From: Amyelois transitella
Taxonomy: Eukaryota; Arthropoda; Insecta; Lepidoptera; Pyralidae
NCBI RefSeq assembly: GCF_032362555.1
Contig: NC_083528.1
Span: 930,001-994,000 of the forward strand
Length of the DNA: 64,000 bases
Reading direction: 5' to 3'
A program made the translations under genes and the position numbers. This document shows positions 32,343 through 43,545 of the stretch, piece by piece (position 1 is the first letter of the stretch; each line of letters opens with the position of its first letter). The notes under the pieces are model-generated. The model was not told the origin of the DNA, did not search any database, and worked only from the letters and a program-made list of their open reading frames with translations.

Positions 32343-32480
32343 TGCAGCGTTAAGGCTTTTCGAGATTGTAGGCTCTGTCTACCCTATAATGTATGACGAT
32401 GTATGTAACGTGATGTATATTTGTATGTATATATTTGTGTACGTGCGTACGTATGTACGTATGTATGTACGTATGTATGT
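32343..32480 (+). repeat. Family A tail with expanded microsatellite
   Basis: gcttttcgagattgtaggct, ctgtctaccct, then about 90 bp of diverged TATG/TACG repeats. A minus-strand head scrap (ggtgccgggaaccacacgg) lies at 32545-32566. Confidence 0.6.
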
Positions 32481-32672
32481 GTTAAAAAATTATTTTAAAG
32501 TTTTCATGCACTATGTGCAGAAAATTGGCAGTTTTTTTTTTGTATTGGTGCCGGGAACCACACGGTAGCCAATACGAAAAATTTCATCTCAATCGGATAT
32601 CGGGAAGTGGGTCAAATTAAACTTGAAAGATTTGTTAACATACAAGTCAAACTAAATAAAAGCTTTTAAAAC

Positions 32673-32904
32673 AAAATAGGACCACTCTACCATCTCTTTC
32701 CCGCGGATTTCGTAAAAGCCGACTAAGGGATAGGGTTATAAATTTGGCAGTTTCCTGTTAAGCGATGGGTAAACAACCTATTTAACACTATTTGAATCTC
32801 AATTGTATCATTCAAGCCATACAAGAACGTGCAATTTCAGTCTTTTCGAGACTGTTGGCGCTGTCTACCTCGGAGGGGATAAAGACGTGATCATATGTAT
32901 GTAT
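32673..32904 (+). repeat. Family A SINE, 5-prime truncated
   Basis: aaaataggaccactc to cgtgatcatatgtatgtat. It lacks the TGCCG head. Confidence 0.8.
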
Positions 32905-33137
32905 CTTGAAATAGTTTTGTGGAATACAAGTCACATTAAATAACGGAAAAACTGGAAAATGTAAAGAATAAGTGGGAATAATGTTTGGCCATGAGATCTG
33001 GAATAACTCTAGCAAAGATTTTTAGCGGATATCAGAAAAATTTTGTCTGTCAGTTATTTATTTACTAAGGTTCAAAGGTTACTCGTATTTAGAGTATTTA
33101 TAAAGGTATTTACAATAAATTACAATAAAATAAATAT

Positions 33138-33327
33138 GGTATCGTTGAGATTTCGTATCACAAATCTCGTATCACAAATCACGTAGGTACATATCACAAA
33201 TATCGTATCACAATTAATTTAAGAGTGATTTGTTCCGTTCATAATATTTTATCATCTTTCTTTCTCAGTCTTTTGATGTCTGTTGGCTCTGTCTACCCCG
33301 CCGGGGATATAGACGTGATTATAAGTA

Positions 33328-33360
<33 letters not shown>
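33138..33360 (+). repeat. Tandem cgtatcacaaatc units, then family A tail and (TA)n
   Basis: 33138-33215 has four units of cgtatcacaaatc, possibly grown from a family T tail. 33264-33360 is a family A tail (ctgttggctctgtctacccc) followed by (TA)n and TATG. Confidence 0.5.
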
Positions 33361-33362
<2 letters not shown>

Positions 33363-33629
33363 GGATTATTGATAGTAACTAAAGTAATAAATTAACTTGA
33401 TAATGAAATATTTCTCTGAATTTATAAAAGACTAAGTAAATGTTAATTCTTATACATATTTGTCCTTGGATAGTCCTTGAAGCGTATCGATGATATTATT
33501 GAACGAGAAACATCTTAGTACATATATTTTCAAGGTATTCTGAAATTAGATATAGGGAGTATAACGGGAGTTTAGTTCTAGAAAACGAATATTTTTTTTA
33601 AACAAGATAGTAATTAAAAATTTATAACA

Positions 33630-33750
33630 AACATTTAATCACGTCTTTATCCATTACGGGGTAGACAGAATCAATAGTCAGACTGAAAGGCCACATTCAG
33701 CTGTGTGGCTTTATGATGAATGGAAATGAAATTCAATTAGTGACAGGTTG
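33630..33750 (-). repeat. Family A SINE, 3-prime half
   Basis: taatcacgtctttatccatt, cggggtagacagaatcaa, ggccacattcagctg, tagtgacaggttg. The 5-prime half is absent. Confidence 0.7.
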
Positions 33751-34152
33751 AAAAAAAATTAAAATGATAAGTAAGTACCTTCTTAGTAATGAGGTTTGAT
33801 TATTCGAATAAGAAAAAAAAAGCTAAACTAAATACAAATAATTCAATTCTTTGTACCAACCAGCCAGGATTAATATTCGAAAATTAAAAAAAAAAATCTA
33901 ATTTCTTTTCATAACCGCGCGAAGGTCGAAGCGTAAGCTGGCAACAATATAAAATGGAAACGCAGCGTCGTTTTTAAAGAAAAAAAAAAACAATGTTGAA
34001 AAATGTATTTTCGCCAAGCGCGGGCGGTTTTAAAAATCGAATCAGGCCTTCCGTCCTTGAAGGAGAAAGGAGGCGTCCTGAGCGTCAACACATAAATCAT
34101 ATTTCTGGAGAATTTTAAAAGTCCTATTGCTTTCGCGTATTTGCCATGTACT

Positions 34153-34178
34153 CCCCCCCCCCCCCGGGGTGGGGGTGG
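34153..34178. repeat. C13 then G-rich tract
   Basis: C13 (34153-34165) is followed at once by GGGGTGGGGGTGG. It could fold or form G-quadruplexes on either strand. Confidence 0.7.
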
Positions 34179-34292
34179 CGTGTGTACTTACTCCCTCGTT
34201 TCCTAGTTCTGCGCTGTTCCACAGGGTGTTTCTGAAGGTTACGTGGTTGTTTAGTGATTTGTGGCCTTGGGCGGTTTGAGGAATCACTAGAA

Positions 34293-34355
34293 CTGGTTTT
34301 GTCTTGCCGAGACTATTGGCTCTGTCCGCGCCGTAAGAGGTAAATATACATACAT
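34293..34355 (+). repeat. Family A tail scrap
   Basis: ttgccgagactattggctct, then gtccgcgccgtaagaggtaa and an ATAC run. Confidence 0.5.
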
Positions 34356-34366
34356 ATTATTGATTA

Positions 34367-34432
34367 CTAGCTGTGTCGCGACTTCGTCCGCGTGTAGTTC
34401 CTGATATTAGCGCGTTCAAATATTAATATAGA
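34367..34432 (-). mobile_element. 66-bp internally deleted Helitron-like element
   Basis: On the minus strand it starts TCTATATTAATATTTGAACG and ends gcgacacagCTAG, between A and T. About 200 bp of the interior are gone but both ends remain. Confidence 0.65.
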
Positions 34433-34675
34433 TTTTAGATACACTTGTGTATATGTTCACTTACATACGAAATTAAAAATGGCTTCACGTTCTTCCTCAT
34501 ATTTTTTATGTGATCTAAGGGTATTTCTCGCTATTCTCACGGGAATGGAAATTAACTGGATATTCGTTTTATGCGGGCATGGGAGCCGCGTACGTAAGCT
34601 TTTTTGTTGATAAAGATACAAAATAATGTGCTGATTTGGATAACTGAAACGTGATATAAAATCATACACAATCTT

Positions 34676-34825
34676 CCTCCTGGCTTTAGTCCCGGTTACA
34701 CCCTCACCTCTCTGGAGAGGAGCCCGGGTGTGCCTTTGACCATGGATCCTGGATTGGGTGAGTCAGGTTTTTACACGAATCGACTCCCATCCGCAACCTT
34801 TACAGTACAACTGGAGCTGTCTACC
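34676..34825 (+). repeat. Family D repeat
   Basis: Contains ggctttagtcccggttacac, gcctttgaccatggatcctg, aggtttttacacgaatcgac. Relatives lie at 38360-38465, 61885-62160 and, inverted, 56738-56797. Confidence 0.6.
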
Positions 34826-35313
34826 CCGTATGGTTACTTTATAAAGGATGTAAGAATAAGTTTTAATGAAAAAAAAAGCAAGACAATCTTAAGCAAGCCG
34901 CCTGTATATTCGTAAGGCGCCGAGTCGGAGCGAGGGCGGGCGGCCGGCGGCGCGCAGTATAGTTTAGATATACAGATAAAACAGGTCATATATTTATTTG
35001 TTTTGATCAAGAAGTTTGAATATTTCATTGTTTTTTTACGATAGAAATAGTGATGATTAAAATTAAATGATTCCTTTTTGTAAATGAAATGTTTTAAAAA
35101 CTACAATACAGTCACAGATAAAATTCGAATGATAGAGTTTTTTTTTTAAATATTGTTTTAAATAAATGGCGATTGCAAATCAAAAAATAAATGTACTTAT
35201 TTGTTTTAAGCAAACACCTTCATCTAAGTACTAATATCATATTATATGTAAAATTATTTTGCTTAAATTTTAATCAAAAAGAAATTTAGGTATAAAGCTC
35301 AAATTATAGCTTT

Positions 35314-35358
35314 TAAGTTTATTGCATGTGTCTGAAAAAGACACATGCAATAAACTTA
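35314..35358. terminator. Perfect 20-bp hairpin with AATAAA on both strands
   Basis: Arms 35314-35333 and 35339-35358 match exactly around a 5-base GAAAA loop. AATAAA is at 35349-35354 on the plus strand and again on the minus strand within the left arm. It might be a two-way 3-prime end signal, or simply a hairpin. Confidence 0.5.
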
Positions 35359-35822
35359 TACCCATCAGGTATCATTATAAATATTTCAAATTAAACCTAA
35401 GTAAATCTAACAATACAAACTTTTTATTTTACATCTACTACATCATAACAGTACTTAAGTTACATAGTGTAGTTTATAATCGGTTATTCATTTAATTAAG
35501 CTTTATGGTTTTGTCAATATTACTTAACATTTAATAAATCACGTATAATTTAATTTATTTTAAAAGTAAATACAAGCCTTTCTAAAAGTCCACTGTTTTA
35601 ACATAATCAAGTCATCATACAACGATACCTTAATTCCAGTTTCGAATAGTATAAACAAGTATTCAACACACCGGAAACGAAGCGACATCTGAATTTTTCG
35701 TTTATACTATAACCGGCACACATGTGGTGGGGCACTAGGAAGAAGAAAACGGGCGAAGAAAAAAAGAGGGAGACGAAAAACTAGAGCGGGACGGAAAAGT
35801 GGGAGAAAAACGAAAAATTTCA

Positions 35823-35856
35823 CCCGCCACCCCGCCGCCCCCCGCCCGGCCCCTCA
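35823..35856 (-). other. Putative G-quadruplex motif
   Basis: The plus strand is C-rich (CCCGCC, CCCCGCCG, CCCCCCGCCCGG, CCCC). The minus strand therefore has at least four G-runs of 3-6 with short loops. Confidence 0.55.
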
Positions 35857-36949
35857 CACGCACACACGCGATTTTGTGTGAGGACTAAACGTTTTTGATA
35901 CTGGCACTTTCACTTTGAAATTGTGAAGTGTAAAAATAAAAGAATTTAATGTTTTGGATATATGTCTGTTGAGATAGCGATGGGAAAAAGTGTAAGAAAT
36001 GCTCAAAAATTATTCTAAGTATTTTGTGCAATAATGTGCTTGAAATTAGAATTATTTTATTGTCCAGAAAATGTTTTAAATTAATAAATAGAAAAAAGTA
36101 CCTTATCTATATTTAAGTGCCCGTTTTCAACATTCAAATATAATTCTGTTTATTTTATAATTTTGTGGATAAAACTGTGAGTAAAACTGAAAAAATTATG
36201 GTGCGTCGCTGAAAAATCGGCAAATAAGTATTTAACGATGTATTTAAGTTGCGATACTGTTTGTAAATTTTAATCCGCAACCAAAGCACTGTTTCTTGCT
36301 TTATTTTACGTTTTTTAATGATAAGTGGCCAGAATTAAGCCTGCAATTTTAGGTATTAGCCAAAAAACAGGGAAATTTTCAACAATAATTTTCAACTCCA
36401 ATCGTCGTCAAAGGTCGTCAATTATGATTTTTATTATTAATTGGTATTGTATTTTTAATATTAATATGTATTAAGGCAACTGGTAGGTAGTATATTTAGT
36501 TTGACAATAGAAAAGTATAAAGTTTGTACTAAGCTCAGAATATTATATATGAATATGAAATGGAACGTATGTATGGATTATTATTGTGTGAGGCTTCGAT
36601 ATGTGATTAGTTCCCCTCTCCGTGAATTTCCCGGCCCCCGCGAGTATCAAGACTGCGCGCTCCCGCGGGAGGCTATTGTAGCATGTTTTTATACCCAAAA
36701 ATTTTAAGTCAGTAGGCGCTCGAACTCTGAGGCGCTTGAACGTTTTTATTATTATTAATATATATTTATATTTCGTTTTAATTTACAAGTTTTCCATGGT
36801 TCATAATTTTAATATTTTTATACCATTTTATACAATAAAGTGTTTATAGATAGGCGTAATTACAACAAACGAACATTCTTTAAAGAAACAATAAGGCGAG
36901 TTTTAAATTTCGAAAAATAACGGGCACATTAAGTTTTGACAGCAAGTTT

Positions 36950-37111
36950 CGGTCGAGTTTGACAGTTCGCGGTTTCGAATTTTAAAATTGACGTTTGAAT
37001 TTCAACATGGCGGTCTGTGTGTTTGTCAGCGTGTCTGCCGGGTTCGTCGACCTCGCCGGATCCTCGCACTAGGATGATAAACTTCCAAAACATTTGACGT
37101 CTGCTTTATCC
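36950..37111 (+). other. Candidate noncoding first exon with splice donor
   Basis: GC-rich leader with ATGGCGG at 37007 starting a 21-codon upstream ORF that stops at 37072. A good donor GTGAGT lies at 37112-37117. This pattern fits a 5-prime exon of a gene whose coding exons lie downstream or outside the window. I cannot name the gene. Confidence 0.35.
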
Positions 37112-37742
37112 GTGAGTACATTTTTGAATCAATCGTGGGTATTTGGAATTATTGATGATGTTATGTAAGGGTGCGATCATAATGTCGCATGAATATTGTA
37201 GGAGTTGATATGAGCGGTGTGTGCGGTGGACGCACACATAAGCGGGATTGTTTTTATCGTTGCTAGTAAATTAGAAGGGCGATAGTGGCCCGATACGGAC
37301 TGACTAGTGTTGGTATTGATTTTTTTCCCTCATTCTGTTAAATTTCATTTATTGGGGGAGCGACCGGACAGCCGATGACGTGTGCAGCAAGCCGCGCTCG
37401 TGTGGCGAAGGGAATCGGAAGAATGGGGCTATTTTTAGAGCAACCTTGATAACTTATCACTACAAAATGCTGAAATTGCTTGGGAAATTTGACGGATCGC
37501 TGTGCCGGTCGTTAAGCGTCTCAGTTCATTTATCACTCTTTTATTTTATGATTGGAAAACTTTTATGGCATTTTTGAATGTATATCTTGGTTTTTGCATT
37601 AATTTTACCTTTTTTTTTGTTAATCTGTATAACTATGTTATATAAGGTAACTGTGACTACACATTTTTACAGTAAGACGAAGACCATTGAATGAATGATG
37701 TTGAAATTTTGTTTATGACTGTTAAAATTGATTCTTTTTAAA

Positions 37743-37796
37743 ATTGGGTCTGTCTACTCCGTAAGTGACAAAGACGAAATTATTTGTATGTATGTT
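37743..37796 (+). repeat. Family A tail scrap
   Basis: gggtctgtctactccgtaag, then gacgaaatta and TATG units. The stretch before it, 37451-37742, holds no gene I can support. Confidence 0.5.
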
Positions 37797-38017
37797 TATA
37801 TTAAGTAAGTATTCTAGATTTGAAATACATGAAATACTGCTTACTTCACATATACCTACGGACTTTTCTGGAACGCTTTATTTTCGATACGAAAATAAAG
37901 TCAACAATTTTCTTATCTAAACATATATAGTGTTAAACTGCATTGGATATACAAATTGTATTTAATCGAACACTGCTTTTATGAATATTAAAACCTGGAT
38001 CCTCCTGGATCATCTGC

Positions 38018-38372
38018 ATACATACATACATACATAAAATCACGCGTCTTTCCCGGAGGGGTAGGCAGAGACTACCTCTTTCCACTTGCCTCAATCTCTG
38101 CATACTTCCTTCGCTTCATCCACATTCATAACTCTCTTCATGCAAGCTCGGCGGTTTCGGGTACTTTTGACTTGACCCTCTTTATCAGGACGTCCTTAAT
38201 TTGATCAAGATACGTTCGTCTAGGTCTTCCCACTCCGACCTTTCCCTCCACACTCTCCTTGTATATCTGCTTAGTCAACCTGTCATCTGTGATCATCTGC
38301 ATCTGATTAAAAACACCAGACGGATGATAAAAGTACATATAATGATCAATCCAAAACTTCTTCCTCCTCATC
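38018..38372 (-). mobile_element. RTE-like LINE 3-prime fragment (family R)
   Basis: On the minus strand it encodes the C-terminal piece YKESVEGKVGVGRPRR and TYLDQIKDVL of an endonuclease-reverse transcriptase, with frameshifts, and ends in TATG repeats. A family D piece (38360-38465) follows. Confidence 0.75.
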
Positions 38373-38529
38373 TCTCTGGAGAGAACCCCTGGGGCAACAT
38401 TTGACCAGGATCCTGGATAAGGTAAGTCAAGTTTTTACACGAAGCGGCTCCCATCTGATATCCGCTATCTTAGCAGAAGAACATAAACCATAGAACGAAT
38501 TGAACCATGGTAAAAGAGGCTCTAGATGA

Positions 38530-38613
38530 ATGTGCCTATTCCCTTAGTCGGCTCTTACAATATCCATATTAAAGTAATGGAGTGATACCATTCTAATGTG
38601 CTGGGAACCACAC
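38530..38613 (-). repeat. Family A SINE 5-prime fragment
   Basis: tattcccttagtcggctctt to the head gctgggaaccacacgtcac. Confidence 0.65.
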
Positions 38614-38802
38614 GTCACAATATGATGTATATATTTTTAAATTATTATTTTAAAAACACCACGTTGGGCGCCAAATTGTAATGTTGAATCGGTTACTATG
38701 AACTATAAACCAGTCAAGTGTTGAACTCGTATACTCTGTTTGTATGTTACGCTTTCACGCCTAAAACGACCAATTTTAAAGAATATTTGTTTGAATATAG
38801 TG

Positions 38803-39037
38803 TGCCGTGTGGTTTCCAGTACTTTAGAATTGGAACCACTCCTTATCTTTTACATGGAAGTCGTTAAAGGCGACTAAGGGATAGGCTGTTAAACTTGGAA
38901 TTTCACTTTTAGACGAAGGGCTATCAAACTGTCACTGTTTGAATCTCAATTTTCATACAGCTGTACATGGCCTTTCAGTGTTTTCGAGACTGTCGGCTCT
39001 GTCTACCCCGCAAGGGAAATAGACGTGACTATAAGTT
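38803..39037 (+). repeat. Family A SINE, near full length
   Basis: tgccgtgtggtttccag to aatagacgtgactataag. The head loop is altered (cagtactttag instead of cggcaccaata), the same variant as at 4635-4725. Confidence 0.8.
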
Positions 39038-39359
39038 TGTGTGTACGTGTGTTGTTTCGATATATTTGATTTTCAGAGGTCTAACATATACTTACTATAT
39101 ATTTTTTTTTATGGGAACAAAGCAGAAAGTAACAAATAGTAAAATAATCATTTTAATATTACAAAATGACACAACAATTTCAATAATTTCCATGGATATA
39201 CATATATATGATATCCATGGATAATATTAAGTGATAAAACATCGTAATAACTTTATTATTCTCCAATGAGAGTGGAATAAGTTGATGACAGTTACGCCAC
39301 ACGATAGACTCGTAAAAAACGGTTTGATGACGATTGTAAACCACGCCTATTTATATATA

Positions 39360-39472
39360 TACACATACATACATATAGTCACGTCTATATCCCTTGTAGG
39401 GTAGACAGAGCCAACAGTCTTAAAAAGACTGACAGGCCACGTTCAGCTGTTTGGCTTAATGATAGATATTAT
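39360..39472 (-). repeat. Family A SINE, 3-prime third
   Basis: acacatacatacatatagtc tail to gctgtttggcttaatgatag. It abuts the mariner end at about 39480. Confidence 0.75.
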
Positions 39473-39533
39473 ATATATGTACTACTCTGTCAAAAAAGTA
39501 GCAGGAAAAGATCAATAATACACAAACTGTTTG

Positions 39534-39950
39534 TTATTCATCCAAATTTATTTTATCACCTTCAAAATATGCTCCTTTAGAAACGATACACTTACGCCAA
39601 CGAATAATCCAATCATCAAAACATTTTTTAAACGCTGTTTCCGGAATTGAGGTCAGTTCTCGCCGCGAATTCTCTTTTATGTCTTCTACCGATTGAAAAC
39701 GGGTGCCACGAAGTGGTAATTTGAGTTTAGGAAAAAGAAAAAAGTCGGCTGGAGCCATATCTGGTGAATATGGTGGTTGCTCGATGGTATTTGTTGAGTG
39801 TTTGGTTAAAAATTCGTTCACAATGATGGCCTTGTGCGAAGGTGCATTATCATGGTGCAAAATCCAAGAATTTTCTTTCCACAAATCTGGCCTTTTTCGT
39901 CGGATTTGCTCTCTTAAATAAATAATCCATTCTCGATACTTTTCTGACTG
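39534..39950 (-). pseudogene. Mariner-family transposase, C-terminal fragment
   Basis: About 138 residues of an open frame. Seen: HHDNAPSH carrying the second catalytic aspartate and SPDMAPADFFLF carrying the third, with 34 residues between them (the D34D spacing of mariner). The C-terminal part follows, with FKKCFDDWIIRWRKCI. The N-terminal DNA-binding domain and first aspartate are missing; upstream of residue S in SEKYREW the sequence changes to an unrelated TA-rich stretch. The terminal repeat at the left end may start about 39481 (actctgtcaaaaaagtagca); no matching right end was found. Dead copy. Confidence 0.85.
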
Positions 39951-41033
39951 AATGTATGTATATAAAGTATATGTAATTGTATATGCTACATACAGACAAA
40001 TATATAATGACCTTGTAAGGTTTATTATACACGTGACTGATTGCATCGTGAAATAAAATTGGTAGCATTGACGCGTCCTGTCAGTGTGCCGGCATAGAGG
40101 AGCTTACTTTATAGAGACTAGCCTTTGTTATTCCTTATTTTTTGGCCTGCATTTGTGTCACACTGCTGCGCAAATTCCATAAAGCTTTAACCGAAGCATC
40201 ATTTTGCCATAGAGTTTAGGTTTAGAAATATATTTGAAGATGTCATTGTCATCTCACTATCTTATCTGGTCTTTTTTGAGCTGAGAGGAATTTCTCTAAC
40301 GTTGTTAAGGCTTATCGTGTATCTCTTCCTTTTTTTTGAAACAAAAACTAATCCGAGATTCATGCTCTAAGTTCTTTAGCTTGTCCACATTCTCTCACAA
40401 AATAATTTGCTTTATTTTGTACGGTCAAGTACCTTAACCCACAAATTTGCATAGAGTTATGAATGTGGATAAAGCGTCAAAAGTGTGCAAAGATAATGGC
40501 AAGTGGAAAGATGTAGTCTTTGTCTTCATAGATAGAGAACATTTCAATAAAAAATAATGGTAAGTAGTAGACACTGGTACCACTCCAAAAAAAGAACCGT
40601 AATTTTATACAAATATGTAATCATATAAGGCTTGGGCTCTCATCTTTTGCTACTCTGTGCATCCTAGACGCATTGACGTGAAGTTCTGTCAACCTTTGAC
40701 ATTTCGAGAGGGAACGCGGCCTGGCATTTTTCATGACGAAGTGGGGAATGAAAATATGATAGCCATGTTATTTATTAAAAGCCTCATCGAGCCTTTAAAG
40801 TTATGGCAGGATTAGTAGGAATATGAAGGTGACCGAAAGCCAACTATGACTAAGATTTAGGGTGGGTAAGGTGGTGAGTTAGTTATTCTATCATATAAGC
40901 GAACGAGGTCTGATTACCGGAAGCACGTTAAGACCGCCGAGATTGCAAAATAAATACGTAAATAATAAATAAATACATAATAAACAAAATAAATAATTGA
41001 AAAATAAACAAATATACACGGTACAAATTACAC
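39951..41033. other. Intergenic, mostly unrecognised
   Basis: A worn family R scrap (agttatgaatgtggataaag, ggcaagtggaaagatgtag) at 40450-40525. No gene. Confidence 0.4.
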
Positions 41034-41273
41034 AGATATACAAGGAGAGTGTGGAGGGAAAGGTCGGAGTGGGAAGACCTAGATCCTTGATCAAATTAAG
41101 GACGACCTGGCAAAGGGTTAGGTCAAAAGTACCCGAAACCGCGGAGCTTGCATGAAGAGAGTTATAAATGTGAATGAAGCGAAGGAAGTATGCAGAGATC
41201 GTGGCAAGTGGAAAGAGGTAGTCTCTGCCTACCTCTCCTTGAAAGAGGCGTGATTTTATGTATGTATGTATGT
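41034..41273 (+). mobile_element. Family R LINE 3-prime fragment
   Basis: tacaaggagagtgtggaggg to gaggcgtgattttatgtatg. An 11-bp deletion after aagacctag breaks the frame. Confidence 0.8.
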
Positions 41274-41817
41274 ACAAATTACCAGAGATGCGATTTATTT
41301 GAAATACTTCTATTTAAAATGCAAATACAAAATACCTATTTTGTATTTAAATGCCTTTTAATAAAAAACATTTTGTTTTTTATTTGAAATACCTTTCGAG
41401 ATGTATTTTGCATTTATAATATTCATTTCAAAATGCAAACTACTTTGTGATTAAGTTTAGCCAATATTACCACTCAAAAAAATGAAATGATCTTATGATG
41501 CTTGTATGTCGAATTTTACCTATAGAGGCGCCTGCTATTCCAGCCATGCGTCCTTTTTTTTGGTCAGAGTGCGCGCCTTATGTCTGACTAGTGTTAATGT
41601 CAAACGAAAATATCGATGGCTATAATAAAAACGCAAAATTAGTCAAACATCACCGGTCAAATTTAATTTATTAACGTGTCTCTACATTGGCGGAATTAAT
41701 TGTGCGTCATCCATCTGCGGACGCTTTAGAAGCCACAAAAAACAAACGCAACGCTTTAATTTAACGGATTTATTGTTTGCTGGTGCTGGTGCTAGTAAAG
41801 TGATTACTGATCTGATT

Positions 41818-41965
41818 TGATGGGGTAGAAACCTGGCACTATTTGAATCTCAATTCTATCAAAAAGCCAAACAGCTGAACATGGTCTGTCAGTCTCTTCA
41901 GGACTGTTGTCCCTGTCTACCCCGCAAGGGATATAGACGTGACTATATGTATGTATGTATGTAAT
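41818..41965 (+). repeat. Family A SINE, 3-prime half
   Basis: acctggcactatttgaatct to gactatatgtatgtatgtatg. Nested in the AAATAC element. Confidence 0.8.
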
Positions 41966-42068
41966 AAAAATAAATTGATGTTGATTTTTTTCACTTTTTG
42001 ACAATACCAGTCGAACTTTTATTAATAAAAGATAATTTTAATTGTATTAATAAAAGAAAAAAAATTCA

Positions 42069-42106
42069 CACAATCCACAAAAAGTGCCTTTATTTTGTGG
42101 ATTGTG
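42069..42106. other. 14-bp perfect hairpin
   Basis: CACAATCCACAAAA (42069-42082) is exactly inverted at 42093-42106 around a 10-base loop. Confidence 0.7.
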
Positions 42107-42212
42107 TTTAAATTTTTCTATCCTAAATACCTAAAATAAATAAAAATATCGATTTGGTCAAAATGTATTTTATTTTTTAAAAGTATTTTCAAAATACCTG
42201 TATAGTGATTGT

Positions 42213-42290
42213 GACGGCCTCTGTGGCGCAGCGGTAGTACGCTTGTCTGTGTCACAGTAGGACCCGGTTTCAAAACCTAGCTTTTGAGAT
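42213..42290 (+). repeat. tRNA-derived SINE head (family T)
   Basis: gacggcctctgtggcgcagc with the A box, then a damaged B box (cccggtttcaaaacc). Only the head remains. Confidence 0.75.
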
Positions 42291-42320
42291 AATAGCGTGA
42301 TTATGTACATATGTATGTAT

Positions 42321-42525
42321 ATGAATAGGACCACTCCATCTCGTTCCCATGGATGTCGATGTGGGATTCTTCATTTAGGCGATGGGCTAGCAACCTGTCA
42401 CTATTTGAATCTCAATTCAATCATTAAGCCAAACAGCCGAGCGTGGCCTGTCAGTCTTTTCAAGACAGTTGGCTCTGTCTACCCCGCAAGGGATATAGAC
42501 GTGATTATATATATGTGTGTATGTA
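42321..42525 (+). repeat. Family A SINE, 5-prime truncated
   Basis: gaataggaccactccatctc to ggatatagacgtgattatat plus tail. About 30 bp after ggatgtcg are deleted. Confidence 0.8.
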
Positions 42526-43204
42526 ACTAGGTTGTATATAGGTATGCTCCAATCCATGAAATCTTTTCTTGCGCGATTTAGACTTATCGCTGCTGTTGGC
42601 TGAGATTGTCATCGTATCTTCGCGCTCATTGACAGTTGGTGTGTGACATTAGTGATGTCGCCACATATGTATGTATGTATGTATGTGATAAAACACAGAA
42701 CAAAAGAGTCGGGCTTGCACGTTTTATCGTTCGATGCTCTGTTTTAGTTGATATTGCATTGGAATGCAGGTGCAGTGTCGTGATGACAGCAATTACTGTC
42801 TAGACAGTTCGTGACCATGACTTTGTATATTAGCATGGCATAGGTTTTTCACCAGCAAGATTCCAAATACAGTATCGCAAAATTTCAAGAAGATTCGTTC
42901 AGTTGATAATGCTTTAAGAGACAATAAACAAACAAATAAACTTTATAATCCTTTTAGTTGGGATACCACGGAACACCAATTAACCAAATATTGAATCTGT
43001 TTTTTATAAACAGTGAATGAACTATAATAAAAGAAATACATATGTTAATGTAGATGTGGTGTCTCTAGTGATTACATTTAAACTGGTTTTGCATCAGTGG
43101 GAAAGACTCTCATTATATTGAAATGCATGTAATACAAAAGAGTTAAACGAACTGTACAGTCGAGGACAAAAGTCTTACGAAAATTTTGTTTTTAATTTTT
43201 TTTT
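42526..43204. other. Intergenic, nothing recognised
   Basis: Short TATG run at about 42666-42687. No ORF or repeat family. Confidence 0.4.
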
Positions 43205-43320
43205 TCATAATTTATTTATTTATTTATTCTTTATTGTAACAATTACAATTTGTAAAGTACAATAGGCGGACTTAATGCTAGTAGCATCATCTAACAGTCT
43301 ACCGTTGGGTTTAGCAGAGA
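43205..43320 (-). repeat. Family F repeat
   Basis: (TTTA)n followed by caattacaatttgtaaagta and aggcggacttaatgctagta, the inverse of 8510-8590. Confidence 0.55.
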
Positions 43321-43396
43321 ACCTTTGTGTGGGTGATAATTGCTCCCTTATAGGGGTTAATTCATTTCTAGTAAAAGTACTTACAATAGATACATA

Positions 43397-43545
43397 TAAT
43401 CCCACCTCTTTCCCGAGGGGTAGGCAGGGACTACATATTTTCACTTGCCACGATCTCTGCATACTTATATGTATATCTTCCGCTTCATCCACATTCATAA
43501 CTGTTTTCATGCAAGCTCGTCGGTTTCGGGTATTTCCTATAAAAT
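43397..43545 (-). mobile_element. Family R LINE 3-prime fragment
   Basis: cacctctttcccgaggggta to catgcaagctcgtcggtttc. Truncated copy. Confidence 0.7.

Larger units (their letters stand above)
34910..37450. promoter_or_regulatory. GC-rich island cluster, candidate promoter region
   Basis: GC/CpG-rich patches at 34915-34965, 35820-35875, 36615-36680, 36955-37075 and 37360-37420 stand out from AT-rich surroundings. There is no ORF above about 70 codons. A purine-only-like stretch (about 35740-35820) precedes the C-rich one. This is the only part of the middle region that is not mainly repeats, and it looks like a promoter with noncoding exons. Confidence 0.4.
41282..42205. mobile_element. Candidate DNA transposon with AAATAC subterminal repeats
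   Basis: The left edge (about 41282-41450) has many AAATAC/GTATTT units, including ttgaaatac, caaaatacctattttgtatt and gtattttgca. The right edge (about 42158-42200) has aagtattttcaaaatacctg. This resembles the ATCGAT-rich ends of the hAT-type element at 26297. No clear TIR or target duplication; a family T SINE sits at the right edge. A family A copy is nested inside. Confidence 0.4.

Noticed and set aside
33138-33215. Spaced cgtatcacaaatc units considered as a CRISPR-like array
   Set aside because: Units are short, unevenly spaced and in a eukaryotic repeat context. They are a tandem repeat derived from a SINE tail.
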